64,000 bases of DNA from Lachnospiraceae bacterium (GCA_024681795.1 JAILAD010000063.1:1-64000), one strand, 5' to 3'. Counted from the first letter of the stretch, positions 14,484 through 24,394 are shown. The notes: a model not told the origin generated them from the letters alone. Numbers and translations: made by a program.

Positions 14484-14969
14484 TTAAATTTCGCACAAAT
14501 TTACTTTAACGTCACCCGCTTCATCGATTTCTATCATAGCATAAGTCGGTTTTCTCGAAAACTGTCTCGGGTAACTTAAACTGCCCGGATTTACCACATG
14601 AATTCCGTCAATCAGTTCATAAAACGGCTTATGGGTATGCCCGAACACCGCAAAATCACAGTCTCTGCTCTTTGCCTCATCCACCAGTCTTTCGTATCCG
14701 AAGGAAACATTGTAATAATGTCCGTGGGTTACAAAAAACCGCTTTCCGCCGTAATCAAAAAGCCGGTCTTTCGGCAGCGTGGAAAAGAAATCATTATTCC
14801 CCATAACCGCCGCAAAGGGACAGTCCACAAAACGGGCCATATCATCTTCACTGCCCTGGGTATCCCCTGCATGAATCACCATATCAACGGGTTTTACTTT
14901 TCTGTATAAATCGTAAAATGCCCTGTCCATTCCGTGCGTGTCGCTCACTACCAGAATTTTTATTCCCAT
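14484..14969 (-). CDS. YfcE/MJ0936-type metallophosphoesterase
   Basis: 161 residues with all the metal-binding blocks of the small calcineurin-like phosphoesterases in order: SDTHG (9-13), IHAGD (~33-37), MGNND (~56-60), THGHYY (~80) and FGHTHKP (~110). These enzymes hydrolyse phosphodiesters in vitro; physiological substrates are mostly unknown. The start codon abuts the stop codon of rdgB (14970), so the two are translated together, an arrangement common in Firmicutes. Confidence 0.92.
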   Translation of the reverse strand: MGIKILVVSDTHGMDRAFYDLYRKVKPVDMVIHAGDTQGSEDDMARFVDCPFAAVMGNNDFFSTLPKDRLFDYGGKRFFVTHGHYYNVSFGYERLVDEAKSRDCDFAVFGHTHKPFYELIDGIHVVNPGSLSYPRQFSRKPTYAMIEIDEAGDVKVNLCEI

Positions 14970-15572
14970 CTATCTGAATTCCTCCGTTTTTGAAAGAATT
15001 TCCCACATTTTGCGAAATGCCTTGCCACGATGAGAAATCAGATTCTTTTCTTCCATCGGGAGTTCTCCGGAACTTACGTCATATCCGTCCGGGCGGAAAA
15101 TCGGGTCATAGCCGAATCCGTTCGTTCCTCTTTCCTCGTACCCGATTCTTCCCTCCATGGTTTCTCTCACTACAATTTCCTTTCCGTCCGGAAAAACGGC
15201 GGCAACGGCACAAACAAAACGGCCCGTTCTTTTTTCATCCGGTACACCGTCAAGACGTTCGAGAATCTTCGCATTTTTTATGGAATAAGGTGTATCTTCT
15301 CCGAGATATCTTGCAGAATAGATTCCCGGTTCCTTATTTAAATAATCGACCTCCAGACCGGAATCGTCGGAAAGAACAATCCCGCCGCAGGCTTCAGAAA
15401 CCGCTCTTGCTTTTATCAGTGCGTTCTCTTCAAATGTTTTTCCGTCCTCCACAATATCCACATCGACACCGGCTTCTTTCATGGATACGATTTCAATTTC
15501 GCCGGAATTCATGATTTCCTTAATTTCATTGAGTTTTCCCATATTACCGGTCGCTATGATTAACCGTTTCAT
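14970..15572 (-). CDS. rdgB: XTP/dITP diphosphatase (HAM1/RdgB)
   Basis: 200 residues, usual length. It has ATGNMGKLNEI at the N-terminus (phosphate and base recognition), LSDDSGLEV with the catalytic acid region, KEPGIYSARY, GFGYDPIF and SHRGKAF near the end. The enzyme removes pyrophosphate from the non-canonical purine nucleotides XTP and (d)ITP and so keeps them out of nucleic acids. It is in an operon with the THUMP methyltransferase upstream (46-base gap) and the phosphoesterase downstream (no gap). Confidence 0.95.
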   Translation of the reverse strand: MKRLIIATGNMGKLNEIKEIMNSGEIEIVSMKEAGVDVDIVEDGKTFEENALIKARAVSEACGGIVLSDDSGLEVDYLNKEPGIYSARYLGEDTPYSIKNAKILERLDGVPDEKRTGRFVCAVAAVFPDGKEIVVRETMEGRIGYEERGTNGFGYDPIFRPDGYDVSSGELPMEEKNLISHRGKAFRKMWEILSKTEEFR

Positions 15573-15618
15573 ATTAAAAATACTTCCTTTATCTTTATCT
15601 TTATCTCATTTTTGGCAG

Positions 15619-16800
15619 TCATTTCTGACTTTCACTTTTGTCAGCCGGCTTTCTTTTCGGCGGCTTCGGTCCGTTAAACTGAAGGAAATACGTCTTCATC
15701 ATACCGTTATATATTTTCCGGTTTTTGTCAGCCTTCCTTCCGATATCCTTCTCGGCATTTTCGTAGGATGTAATCAGATACATGGACCAGGAATCAAGCG
15801 CTTTGTATGTTTCTCCGACAGTACGGTACAAAGCAGGAAGATCCTTTTTTTCCTCAAGACGTTCTCCGTACGGAGGATTGGTGATAAGAAAACCGTACTT
15901 TTTCGAATGTGAAAGATTTGCCACATCCCTTGTCTGAAAATGAATCAGATGCTCAACGCCTGCGTCGGCGGCATTCTGCTTTGCAATTTTTATCATCTCG
16001 GAATCAATGTCATATCCCTGAATATCCACGTCATTCTGAGTCAGATCTTTTCTGATTCTGTCGTTGGCATCTTCCACACATTGATACCAAAGCTTTGTAG
16101 GAATCAGATGCTTCCACTGTTCTGCAGTGAATTCACGGTTCATTCCCGGTGCAATTCCGGCTGCCATAAGGGCCGCCTCAATCGGGATGGTTCCGCTTCC
16201 GCAGAACGGATCGACCAAAATCCGGTCCTGTTTCCACGGGGTCAGCATAATGAGTGCAGCTGCCAGATTCTCCGCAATCGGAGCTTTCGCGGTTAACCTA
16301 CGGTATCCCCTTTTATGAAGGGAAACCCCTGTAGTATCCAGTGCAACCGTAACTTCATCGTTTTTGATAAATACCCGAACCGGATAATCTTCTCCCGTTT
16401 CTTCAAACCACTCGATTCCGTAGCGATCTTTCAGGCGCTCCACCATAGCCTTTTTCATGATGGACTGGATATCGGAAGGGCTGAACAGTTTACTTTTCAC
16501 ACTTGCTGCTTTTGTTACCCAGAATTTTCCGTTCTTCGGAATATATTCTTCCCACGGGATTGCTCTGGTTCCCTGAAACAGTTCTTCAAAGGTTTCTGCG
16601 TGAAACGTACCTGTAATTAAGAGGATTCTTTCCGCGCTCCGTAAAAATACGTTTCCGTAACAAATCGCCTCAGCATCACCCAGAAACGTAACTCTTCCGT
16701 CAGATACTTCATCAATATCATATCCGAGATCCAGTATTTCTTTTTTTAATACTGCCTCCAGTCCGAAATGACAGGGAGCAGTCAGTTTTAAATATCCCAT
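15619..16800 (-). CDS. THUMP-domain class I RNA methyltransferase (RlmL/YpsC-like)
   Basis: 393 residues. The N-terminal THUMP region (~5-165) starts LTAPCHFGLEAVLKKEI and ends VALDTTGVSLHKRGYR, the usual linker signature. The methyltransferase domain has the SAM motif DPFCGSGTIPIEAAL at 197-211 and the N6/N2-methylation motif NPPYGERL near 310. Relatives (E. coli RlmL N-terminal half, B. subtilis YpsC) make m2G in 23S rRNA. The C-terminal ~15 residues are Lys-rich. It heads the rdgB operon. Confidence 0.92.
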   Translation of the reverse strand: MGYLKLTAPCHFGLEAVLKKEILDLGYDIDEVSDGRVTFLGDAEAICYGNVFLRSAERILLITGTFHAETFEELFQGTRAIPWEEYIPKNGKFWVTKAASVKSKLFSPSDIQSIMKKAMVERLKDRYGIEWFEETGEDYPVRVFIKNDEVTVALDTTGVSLHKRGYRRLTAKAPIAENLAAALIMLTPWKQDRILVDPFCGSGTIPIEAALMAAGIAPGMNREFTAEQWKHLIPTKLWYQCVEDANDRIRKDLTQNDVDIQGYDIDSEMIKIAKQNAADAGVEHLIHFQTRDVANLSHSKKYGFLITNPPYGERLEEKKDLPALYRTVGETYKALDSWSMYLITSYENAEKDIGRKADKNRKIYNGMMKTYFLQFNGPKPPKRKPADKSESQK

Positions 16801-16940
16801 TCTTCTATTTTACCTTTTTTCATATAAGAACGCTATCTTTTTTTATCACGGATAAACTCTTTTTTATTACCGGGCAGTATCATTTTTCCTGTCGGAAGGT
16901 ATCATTTTTTATAATTGAACAGCTTCCTTGAACACACAAA

Positions 16941-16964
16941 AAGGAGCCGCATAAGCGACTCCTT
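16941..16964 (-). terminator. Terminator of the sugar ABC transporter operon
   Basis: On the minus strand AAGGAGTCGC pairs with GCGGCTCCTT (16955-16964 with 16941-16950, one mismatch) around a TTAT loop and is followed by TTTGTGTGTT. It lies 27 bases past the stop of the last permease gene. Confidence 0.8.
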
Positions 16965-16990
16965 CAGGTATTGTATGAAACAAACTTTTA

Positions 16991-17875
16991 TTAACCTTTA
17001 ACAGCACCGAGTGCAACACCACCAACGATGTATTTGGAAAGTGCAAGGTAAACAACGATAACGGGGAAAATGGATAACATGATCATCATGTAAACCTGAC
17101 CCATATCGAATTTCATGTAGTCTGCGGAACGAAGAGTTGCGATTAAGATCGGCAGAGTCTTGTTCTTATCAGACTTTAAGATAAGTGCCGGAGTAAAGTA
17201 ATTGTTCCAGCTGCTTACAAATGTGAAGATTGCCTGTACTGCGATAGCCGGTTTCATCATGGGCATTACGATGGTATTGAAAGTTCTGAACTCTCCGGAT
17301 CCATCGATACGTGCTGCCTCGATAATGGAAAGAGGAAGCGTGGAATCCATGTACTGCTTCATATAGAAGAATGTAACCGGTGCAGCAATTGCAGGTACAA
17401 TCAAAGGTACAAATGTATCATGAAGATGAATGTTTCTCATGAACTGTACAAAACCAAGCGCGGTAACCTGCGTCGGAATCGTCATAATCATAAGGATGAA
17501 TGTAAATACAACATTCTTTAACTTGAAATCATAGCAGTGAATCGCATAAGCGGTCATGGATGAGAAGTAAGTACAAAGTACTGCACTTCCTGCTGCAATG
17601 ATAATGGAGTTTAACATACCTCTCCAGATATTGATGGAACTGTGCATCAGATTAACCCAGTTCTGTCCGAAATACTTACCGAAGAAAATATGGAATCTTC
17701 CACCGGAAAGTTCTGCATTATTATGAGTAGCGTTAATTAACAAAATGTAAAACCAGAAAAGACAGAGTACACAGAGCAGAACCAGAACAACGTTCGCTAC
17801 TACTCTTCTCAAGCGAATACCGCCTGTTACTTTCTCTTTATCCATCTGGAGTTGCATAGCACCTTCTTTAGCCAT
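16991..17875 (-). CDS. Sugar ABC transporter permease, MalG type
   Basis: 294 residues with six predicted membrane spans and the EAA loop EAARIDGSGEFRTFNTIVMPMMKP (~residues 193-216, motif EAA-x3-DG-x9-P-x3-P), which docks the ATPase. This is a CUT1-family inner-membrane permease. A long N-terminal cytoplasmic part precedes span 1. It follows the MalF-type gene by 13 bases. No ATPase gene is in this operon, so a shared MsmK/UgpC-like ATPase elsewhere is expected, as is usual for CUT1 systems in Firmicutes. Confidence 0.92.
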   Translation of the reverse strand: MAKEGAMQLQMDKEKVTGGIRLRRVVANVVLVLLCVLCLFWFYILLINATHNNAELSGGRFHIFFGKYFGQNWVNLMHSSINIWRGMLNSIIIAAGSAVLCTYFSSMTAYAIHCYDFKLKNVVFTFILMIMTIPTQVTALGFVQFMRNIHLHDTFVPLIVPAIAAPVTFFYMKQYMDSTLPLSIIEAARIDGSGEFRTFNTIVMPMMKPAIAVQAIFTFVSSWNNYFTPALILKSDKNKTLPILIATLRSADYMKFDMGQVYMMIMLSIFPVIVVYLALSKYIVGGVALGAVKG

Positions 17876-17888
17876 AATCTATCTCCTC

Positions 17889-18806
17889 CTAGTCTTCTTT
17901 TCCGTTGGAAACTTTATAAACAACCATACTTAAAACACCGGTAATGATGAACAGTACTACCGAAAGAGCACCACCCATACCAAAGTTCTTACTGGTACCG
18001 ATATGTCTGTTTAACCACATAATCAGTGTCATTGCAGAGTTAGCCGGTGATCCTTTACCGTTTGTTAAAATCTGGGGAACATCGAACATCTGTAAACCAC
18101 CGATCAAGGAGGTGATAACAACGTATACAAGGATGGGACGAAGCAACGGTAACGTAATTCTCCAGAATACCTGAGTGGGGGTTGCGCCATCCACTTCGGC
18201 TGCTTCGTATAACGAAGGGTCAATACCCAACATACCTGCCATCAACAGGATTGTGGTATTACCAAACCACATAAGGAAGTTCATAAATCCTACCAGAATA
18301 CGTGTAGCCGGAATGTCCTGGAAGAAAATGAACGGTTTGTTGATTACATGCAATGTGTTCATTAAGAGAGCGTTAATCGGTCCCGTTTCAGAGAACAATG
18401 CAAAGAATAACATAGAAAAAGCGGATGCCATAATCAGGTTCGGTAAGTAAATAACTACTTTATAGAAACTTGCGGCTCTCAGTCTTAATCTTGTATCTGA
18501 AAACCATGCACCCAAAAGTAAGGAAACCAGAATCTGCGGAATAAAACCGATGATCCACATGATTACTGTATTTAATGCGTATTTAAGCATATCACCCTTT
18601 GAAAATAAGGTAATATAATTTTCAATACCAATAAAACGCGGTCCAATCTGCGTCATACCACTCATATAGTTCTCAAAGAAACTATAATAGATGGTCATCA
18701 CAAGAGGGATTAGCTGAAAGAAACAATACACAGCGATAAAAGGAATCAAAAAGATATAACCCCATTTATTAAAGCTGACTACTTTTCCTCTTTTTGCCTG
18801 CTTCAT
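17889..18806 (-). CDS. Sugar ABC transporter permease, MalF type
   Basis: 305 residues, six predicted spans, with the EAA loop YEAAEVDGATPTQVFWRITLP followed by LLRP (~200-225). It pairs with the MalG-type permease to form the channel. It lies 194 bases after the binding-protein gene, behind a strong hairpin. The substrate is inferred as cellobiose or cellodextrin because the operon faces the cellobiose phosphorylase gene across a shared control region. Confidence 0.92.
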   Translation of the reverse strand: MKQAKRGKVVSFNKWGYIFLIPFIAVYCFFQLIPLVMTIYYSFFENYMSGMTQIGPRFIGIENYITLFSKGDMLKYALNTVIMWIIGFIPQILVSLLLGAWFSDTRLRLRAASFYKVVIYLPNLIMASAFSMLFFALFSETGPINALLMNTLHVINKPFIFFQDIPATRILVGFMNFLMWFGNTTILLMAGMLGIDPSLYEAAEVDGATPTQVFWRITLPLLRPILVYVVITSLIGGLQMFDVPQILTNGKGSPANSAMTLIMWLNRHIGTSKNFGMGGALSVVLFIITGVLSMVVYKVSNGKED

Positions 18807-18941
18807 ATAATACCGTCCTCCATTTCGTGCTTATTTTTACTGCACTTTACTTCAATTCTTCTTATAATCCGATTACTATGGGGCCACGATTCCTTACCCC
18901 CTCTGATAAGTTTTTGCGCCCATAATTCAAAAAAATAACAA

Positions 18942-18970
18942 GTGTGCCTGCCTTTAGGGGGCAGGCACAC
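18942..18970 (-). terminator. Intercistronic hairpin after the binding-protein gene
   Basis: A perfect 11-bp stem (GTGTGCCTGCC at 18942-18952 with its complement at 18960-18970) with a 7-base loop. On the minus strand it is followed, after TTGTTA, by seven T. It lies between the binding-protein stop and the permease genes. Such hairpins partly stop transcription and protect the upstream mRNA, so the binding protein is made in excess over the permeases. Confidence 0.75.
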
Positions 18971-19000
18971 CCATTACCTTAATTCATTTTTCGTTAGTGA

Positions 19001-20404
19001 TTAACGAGAAAGTTCAGGATAGGTCTCCTCAACTGCAGTGTAGAAGTTATCCCAAGCAGTATCCTCATCAACTTTACCGGTGAAGTAATCGGTCATAGCG
19101 GTCTGGATCTGCTCGTTGCAAATCTGATCATAGATGGTCATGTTGCTTACGTCTACGTTAGCTAAAGCGCCTTCGAAGATGCTGTAAGGGTTCTGTCCAC
19201 CAAGAACGTCATTACCATAGGAGGTATCAGCTGCATACTTAGCAACGATTGTCTTGTTGTTTACGTTGTCGCCGTAATCCTCGATGATGGAGGTAAGAAC
19301 GCCTTCGTCCATGGTCATGGTCTTAAGGATTTCAGCTGCGGTAGCTGCATTATCAGTCTTCTCAGCTACACATACCCAAGTACCGCCCCAGAAATGAGCC
19401 TGAGGTCCCTGGCAAAGTGCCCAACCGCCTCTATCAGCGATGGAGTCACCGGATCCAGCCTGCATACAGAAATCGAAGTACCAAGCGGGTCCAAATACGC
19501 AGAAGGAAATGTTCTTCTGGAAGTCTTCGTTGGTATCCCAAAGTCCGAATGTACCGGTCTGCTCTGCGTCTACCATTTCCTTGGACATATCAATCCACTT
19601 CTGGATGTTAGCATCTACGTTGATTTTGTTGTCCTTAACCCAAGGAGTGGTAACGTTGTTGGAGAATACACGATAGGAAGTAGCTGCACAAGGAGTCATC
19701 TTGTATCCAGCTTCTTTCATCTGAGCTGCAACGTCCTGCCACTTATCCCAATCGGAAACAAGTGCCTGAACTTCATCGGGATCGTCAGTTCCAAGAACTT
19801 CCTTAGCGATGTCACGGTTGTAAATCATACCAGCACCGCAGGTCTGCCAAGAAGAACCATAAAGAACGCCGTCGGTTGTAACAACCTGCTGAGTATATGC
19901 ATACTGATCAGCGATATCAGCATCGGTAATTCCAAGATCACCAAGAGGCTTAGCAACACCGGGAACGGTGTACTTTCCAGCGTAGTCAGCTTCTACTAAG
20001 AAGATATCTACGTCAGCGCTGTCATCAAGAAGGTCAGCATCAAGTGCGTTCTGATATGCACCGTTATCGGAAGGAGTAACAATCCATTCTACAGGAAGGT
20101 CGCCAATGTGACCATGGTTAGGATCGCTCTCGGAATCCTGAGTATAACCAGGCATTAAGTTGATTACACGAGTCTGCCACTCATCGTTCCAGCACTCGAT
20201 AGTAAGTTTGTCGCCGGTATCCTCTAATACTACTTCTTCGCCGCCGCCTACGCTACCCGGCTCAACTTCGCTGGTAACAGGTGCTACTTCGCTGGTAGCA
20301 GGAGCTACTTCGCTGCTAACTGCGGGGGTGCTTCCGGTACAGCCTGCAAGTAAAGCTGCAACCATTGCTGTGGATAACATTACACTTAATAATTTCTTTT
20401 TCAC
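19001..20404 (-). CDS. Extracellular sugar-binding lipoprotein (family 1 SBP)
   Basis: 467 residues from a GTG start with GGAGG 9 bases upstream. The lipoprotein signal ends LLAGC with Cys 22. Residues ~25-55 are a low-complexity linker with repeats of TSEVAP. The mature part has the features of CUT1 binding proteins (GSSWQTCGAGMIYNRDIAKEVLG, PWVKDNK, LWDTNEDFQKNISFCVFGPAWYFD). It captures the sugar at the cell surface and hands it to the two permeases downstream. Strong codon bias suggests high expression. Cellobiose/cellodextrin specificity is inferred from the divergent phosphorylase gene. Confidence 0.92.
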   Translation of the reverse strand: MKKKLLSVMLSTAMVAALLAGCTGSTPAVSSEVAPATSEVAPVTSEVEPGSVGGGEEVVLEDTGDKLTIECWNDEWQTRVINLMPGYTQDSESDPNHGHIGDLPVEWIVTPSDNGAYQNALDADLLDDSADVDIFLVEADYAGKYTVPGVAKPLGDLGITDADIADQYAYTQQVVTTDGVLYGSSWQTCGAGMIYNRDIAKEVLGTDDPDEVQALVSDWDKWQDVAAQMKEAGYKMTPCAATSYRVFSNNVTTPWVKDNKINVDANIQKWIDMSKEMVDAEQTGTFGLWDTNEDFQKNISFCVFGPAWYFDFCMQAGSGDSIADRGGWALCQGPQAHFWGGTWVCVAEKTDNAATAAEILKTMTMDEGVLTSIIEDYGDNVNNKTIVAKYAADTSYGNDVLGGQNPYSIFEGALANVDVSNMTIYDQICNEQIQTAMTDYFTGKVDEDTAWDNFYTAVEETYPELSR

Positions 20405-20493
20405 TTTTAATTTTCCTCCTCTATTATTTAGTGTAGTGAATAGTTTCTGCCGACGTAAAAAAGGATATTCCCCTTTTCCGTGTCAGCAAGGTC

Positions 20494-20522
20494 ATTATAT
20501 ATCACATTATCCATAATGACAA
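20494..20522 (-). promoter_or_regulatory. Promoter of the ABC operon with overlapping inverted repeat
   Basis: On the minus strand TTGTCA (20522-20517), a 17-bp spacer and TATAAT (20499-20494). An 8-bp perfect inverted repeat, GTCATTAT (20491-20498) with ATAATGAC (20513-20520), spans the promoter from -10 to -35, a natural operator position. Confidence 0.75.
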
Positions 20523-20577
20523 TAGTTTTTCTGTGATTTTTGTCCAAAAAAAGCAAATTTAGTAAAAAACGATAAGG

Positions 20578-20620
20578 TTTTGTTCATTTTTTGTTCATAT
20601 TTACTTCTTTTTTTGTTCAT
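20578..20620. repeat. Three direct repeats in the divergent control region
   Basis: TTTTGTTCAT occurs at 20578-20587, 20589-20598 and 20611-20620; starts are 11 and 22 bases apart, so all copies face the same side of the helix. They lie between the two divergent promoters and may bind an activator or repressor of the cellobiose genes. Confidence 0.55.
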
Positions 20621-20686
20621 AAACCTTTTACAATACCTTCATTTTTTTCTATTCTGTTAACAATATGCCAAGCTGCCTTCCTTGTC

Positions 20687-20716
20687 TTGCTTTTCTTCTT
20701 CTTTTTATAGTATAAT
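20687..20716 (+). promoter_or_regulatory. Likely promoter of cellobiose phosphorylase
   Basis: TATAAT (20711-20716) with TTGCTT (20687-20692) 18 bases upstream. The -10 box is perfect, the -35 box moderate. It lies 64 bases before the start codon. Confidence 0.55.
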
Positions 20717-20779
20717 TCTAAATACGAACGGTCTCTTGGAAAAGGGGCAAAAATACTATAATGATAAGGAGAAACAGGT

Positions 20780-23263
20780 ATGAAATTCGGTTTTTTTGAT
20801 GATGCCAACAGAGAATATGTCATCACCACTCCAAGAACCCCGTATCCGTGGATTAACTATCTGGGTACCCAGGGTTTCTTTTCACTGATCTCAAACACTG
20901 CAGGCGGTTATTCTTTCTATAAAGATGCTCGTCTGCGCAGAATCACCCGTTATCGTTACAACAACGTTCCCATTGATATGGGCGGACGTTATTTCTATAT
21001 AAATGATAACGGAACCATTTGGAATCCCGGCTGGTCACCCGTAAAGACGGAGCTTGACGAGTATGAATGCCGCCACGGTATGGGATATACCAAAATCACC
21101 GGCAAGAAGAACGATCTGAAAGTAAACGTTACGTTCTTCGTTCCCCAGGATTATGACGGAGAAGTTCAGCAGGTTGTACTTACCAACGAAGGCTCCGCAG
21201 AGAAGTCTTTCTCACTCTTCTCTTTTGCAGAGTGGTGCCTCTGGGATGCGCAGGATGACTCCAATAACTTCCAGCGTAACTTCTCAACCGGTCGTGTTGA
21301 GGTAGATGGTTCCGTACTTTATCACAAGACAGAGTACAGAGACCGCCGCAATCATTTTGCTTTCTATTCCGTTAACGATACCATTGACGGATATGATACC
21401 GACAGAGATTCCTTTATCGGTCTTTACAACGGATTCAACAATCCCGAAGCCGTACTTGCAAATAAGGCAACCAATTCCTTTGCAGACGGCTGGGCTCCGA
21501 TTGCTTCCCATTATAAAAAGATTACCCTCGCTCCCGGCGAAACCAAGACCCTGGTATTCATTCTCGGCTACGTTGAGATGCCCGTGGACCAGAAATTCGA
21601 AGCTGACGGCAAGACCATTAACAAGGTAAAAGCCAAAGCAATGATTGAAAAATACAATACGCCCGAGAAATTCGAAGCAGGCATGAAAGAACTTAAGGCT
21701 TACTGGGACAAGCTTCTCGGAATCTTTACCGTAGCTACTCCCGATGACAAGGTTGACCGCATGGTTAATATCTGGAACCAGTATCAGTGCATGGTTACCT
21801 TTAACCTTTCCCGTTCCGCTTCCTATTTTGAATCCGGTATCGGCCGTGGTATGGGCTTCCGTGATTCCAATCAGGACGTACTCGGATTCGTACATCAGAT
21901 TCCCGACAGGGCAAAAGAGCGTATCATCGACATCGCTTCCACCCAGTTCCCGGACGGCGGATGCTATCATCAGTATTCTCCTCTTACCAAGAAGGGAAAT
22001 GCGGATATCGGCGGCGACTTCTCCGACGATCCTTTATGGCTGATTCTTTCCGTTTCCGCCTATATTAAAGAAACAGGCGACTGGGGCATTCTTGACGTAA
22101 TGACTCCTTATGATAATGATATGTCGGTTGCACAGCCGATGCTCGATCACCTTAAGGTATCCTTCTATCGTATTGTAAATAATCTCGGACCTCACGGTCT
22201 TCCTCTTGCAATGCGTGCAGACTGGAACGACTGCATCAACTTATCCTGCTTCTCCGATACACCGGGTGAGTCCTTCCAGACTTATACCAATCCGAAGTTT
22301 GCCGCAGAAGGCGGTTATTCCAAGGTTGCTGAGTCCGTAATGGTTGCCGCACTCTTCACCTATGCAGGCCCGAACTATGTTGAGATTTTGAAACATCTCG
22401 GCAAAGATGATGAGGCAAAGGCTGCTCAGGATGAAATCGACAAGATGAAGAAAAACATCATGGAATCCGCATGGGACGGAGACTGGTTCCTTCGTGCATA
22501 TGATGCTAACGGCGAGAAGATGGGCTCCAAAGAATGCGAAGAAGGCCAGATCTTCATCGAGCCTCAGGGCTTCGCAATCATGTCCGACGTAGGCAAGGAT
22601 CAGGGTACTGCACTTAAGACACTTGCAGCAATTGATGAAAGACTGAATACCAAATACGGTCTCGTTCTTAACAACCCTGCATTTACAAAGTACTACATTC
22701 AGTACGGTGAGATTTCCACCTATCCCGGCGGATATAAAGAAAATGCCGGAATTTTCACCCACAACAATGCATGGATTATCTGTGCAGCCGCTTATGCAGG
22801 ACAGGGCGATCAGGCATTCAAATATTATTCCGAAATTGCTCCCGCATTTACGGAAGAAACCTCCGACATTCATAAGACCGAGCCTTATGTATACGGTCAG
22901 ATGATCGGCGGTAAAGATGCAGGTGCCGATATCGGAAAGCCCGGCGATAACTTCGGACAGGGCAAGAACTCCTGGCTTACCGGTACCGCAGCATGGAACA
23001 TGGTAGCAATTTCCCAGTACATTCTGGGTGTACAGCCCGACTTTGACGGACTGAAGGTTGATCCTTCTATTCCTCACGAGTGGGACGGCTTTACCGCTAC
23101 TCGTAAGTTCCGCGGTGCTACTTACAACATCACCATCAAGAACCCGAACCATGTATGCAAGGGTGTTGCTTCCCTCGAAGTTGACGGTGAGAAAATTGAC
23201 AGCTGCGTAATTCCTTACGTAGCAGGAAAGACCGATATCAACGTAGTTGTTACCATGGGTTAA
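20780..23263 (+). CDS. Cellobiose phosphorylase (GH94)
   Basis: 827 residues, the usual length for cellobiose phosphorylases. The start [29 protein letters not shown] and the run [19 protein letters not shown] are signatures of the family. The general acid is expected at D484 in RADWNDC (residues 479-485), and HNNAWI, TGTAAWN and the C-terminal jelly-roll (GVASLEVDG) are present. The enzyme splits cellobiose with phosphate to glucose 1-phosphate and glucose in the cytoplasm. AAGGAG precedes ATG by 8 bases. Codon use is strongly biased (GGC, AAG, ATC), which fits very high expression. The divergent ABC transporter is the likely supplier of substrate; the activity could instead be on cellodextrins, but the length and N-terminus favour cellobiose. 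Confidence 0.93.
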   Translation: MKFGFFDDANREYVITTPRTPYPWINYLGTQGFFSLISNTAGGYSFYKDARLRRITRYRYNNVPIDMGGRYFYINDNGTIWNPGWSPVKTELDEYECRHGMGYTKITGKKNDLKVNVTFFVPQDYDGEVQQVVLTNEGSAEKSFSLFSFAEWCLWDAQDDSNNFQRNFSTGRVEVDGSVLYHKTEYRDRRNHFAFYSVNDTIDGYDTDRDSFIGLYNGFNNPEAVLANKATNSFADGWAPIASHYKKITLAPGETKTLVFILGYVEMPVDQKFEADGKTINKVKAKAMIEKYNTPEKFEAGMKELKAYWDKLLGIFTVATPDDKVDRMVNIWNQYQCMVTFNLSRSASYFESGIGRGMGFRDSNQDVLGFVHQIPDRAKERIIDIASTQFPDGGCYHQYSPLTKKGNADIGGDFSDDPLWLILSVSAYIKETGDWGILDVMTPYDNDMSVAQPMLDHLKVSFYRIVNNLGPHGLPLAMRADWNDCINLSCFSDTPGESFQTYTNPKFAAEGGYSKVAESVMVAALFTYAGPNYVEILKHLGKDDEAKAAQDEIDKMKKNIMESAWDGDWFLRAYDANGEKMGSKECEEGQIFIEPQGFAIMSDVGKDQGTALKTLAAIDERLNTKYGLVLNNPAFTKYYIQYGEISTYPGGYKENAGIFTHNNAWIICAAAYAGQGDQAFKYYSEIAPAFTEETSDIHKTEPYVYGQMIGGKDAGADIGKPGDNFGQGKNSWLTGTAAWNMVAISQYILGVQPDFDGLKVDPSIPHEWDGFTATRKFRGATYNITIKNPNHVCKGVASLEVDGEKIDSCVIPYVAGKTDINVVVTMG

Positions 23264-23309
23264 TTCCCCATTACCACAGTCGAAATACAAAAATCGGATA
23301 GGATTTTAT

Positions 23310-23338
23310 GGGCTGCCTCCACCGAGACAGCCCTTTTT
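23310..23338 (+). terminator. Terminator of cellobiose phosphorylase
   Basis: GGGCTG (23310-23315) and CTC pair with GAG and CAGCCC (23328-23333), followed by five T. The ribosome binding site of the next gene begins right after the T run, so that gene depends on read-through or its own start. Confidence 0.85.
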
Positions 23339-23353
23339 GATAAGGAGGCTGCC

Positions 23354-24283
23354 ATGGCCAAAAAAGAGAAACGCCCCAAAGTGGTTGATTTAAAGCATCC
23401 CGAAAAGACAGTCAAAAAAAATCTGCGAAAAATGAAAGGTAATCTTGTCTGGCGGATTATCGCCGTTTCGCTGGCTTCCCTTTTGATGGCCCTTAACATC
23501 AATACCTTTGTACACACCGGCGAGCTGCTCCCGGGCGGAGCAAGCGGACTGACACTTTTAATTCAGGAAATATTCGCCAAATTTCTCAACGTAAAACTGC
23601 CGTATACCCTGATTAACATCCTGATTAATTCCGTTCCCGTATATATCGGTTTCCGTTTTATCGGGAAAAAATTTACGGCACTCTCCTGCTGGGTCATCCT
23701 GTTAACGGGTGTTCTCGCCGATCTGCTGCCGCCCTATATCGTAACCCGCGATATTCTGTTAATCAGTATTTTCGGCGGATTGATTAACGGAATCGCCATC
23801 AGCATGTGCCTTTTGGTGGATTCCACGACGGGAGGCACCGATTTTATCTCCATCTTTTTATCGGAACGTCGCGGGGTGGATTCCTTCAACATCACACTTA
23901 TGATTAATGCGGCAATCCTGCTCGCTGCGGGATTCCTGTTCGGCTGGGACAAAGCACTTTATTCCATTATTTTCCAGTTCTGCTCCACCCTGATGGTCCG
24001 GATTCTTTACAGAAAATACCAGAAGGCCACCCTTTTCGTGGTGACAAACAAACCGAAGGAGGTCTGCGAGGCAATCTCCAAAATCTCCCATCACGGAGCC
24101 ACCATTATCGAAGGCGAAGGTTCCTATGAACACTGTGAACGCAACGTGGTATATTCCGTAGTTTCCGGCTCTGAATCCGGAAGGGTGATTTCCGTGGTTA
24201 AGGAAGCCGATCCGGAAGCATTTGTAAACGTCTTAAAAACGGAACGTGTACTGGGGCGTTTTTACCAGCCCCCCGCGGACTGA
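23354..24283 (+). CDS. YitT family membrane protein
   Basis: 309 residues. After a basic N-terminal tail (~40 residues) come five to six membrane spans with the YitT motifs NTFVHTGELLPGGASGLTLLI, ILINSVPVYIGFRFIGKKF and STTGGTDFISIFLS. Residues ~225-305 are the soluble DUF2179-type domain (TNKPKEVCEAISKISHHGATIIEGEGSYEH…VNVLKTERVLGRFYQ). The family is widespread in Firmicutes and its transport substrate is unknown. AAGGAGG precedes the ATG by 6 bases. Confidence 0.93.
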   Translation: MAKKEKRPKVVDLKHPEKTVKKNLRKMKGNLVWRIIAVSLASLLMALNINTFVHTGELLPGGASGLTLLIQEIFAKFLNVKLPYTLINILINSVPVYIGFRFIGKKFTALSCWVILLTGVLADLLPPYIVTRDILLISIFGGLINGIAISMCLLVDSTTGGTDFISIFLSERRGVDSFNITLMINAAILLAAGFLFGWDKALYSIIFQFCSTLMVRILYRKYQKATLFVVTNKPKEVCEAISKISHHGATIIEGEGSYEHCERNVVYSVVSGSESGRVISVVKEADPEAFVNVLKTERVLGRFYQPPAD

Positions 24284-24291
24284 GTTTTCCT

Positions 24292-24320
24292 TTGCAAACT
24301 TTGTTTTTCTGTATTAAAAT
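24292..24320 (+). promoter_or_regulatory. Likely promoter of cysK
   Basis: TTGCAA (24292-24297), 17-bp spacer, TAAAAT (24315-24320), in the AT-rich gap 75 bases before the start codon. Confidence 0.5.
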
Positions 24321-24394
24321 GAATATGTTTGTTTTTTATAAAATGATTATGTTATTTTATCCGAATAAATAAATATAACGGAACGAGGTTAAAA

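Noticed and set aside
22241-23290. 349-aa minus-strand frame opposite cellobiose phosphorylase (also 228 aa at 21284-21970)
   Set aside because: Such long antisense frames come from the strong codon bias of the plus-strand gene; the proteins show no known pattern.
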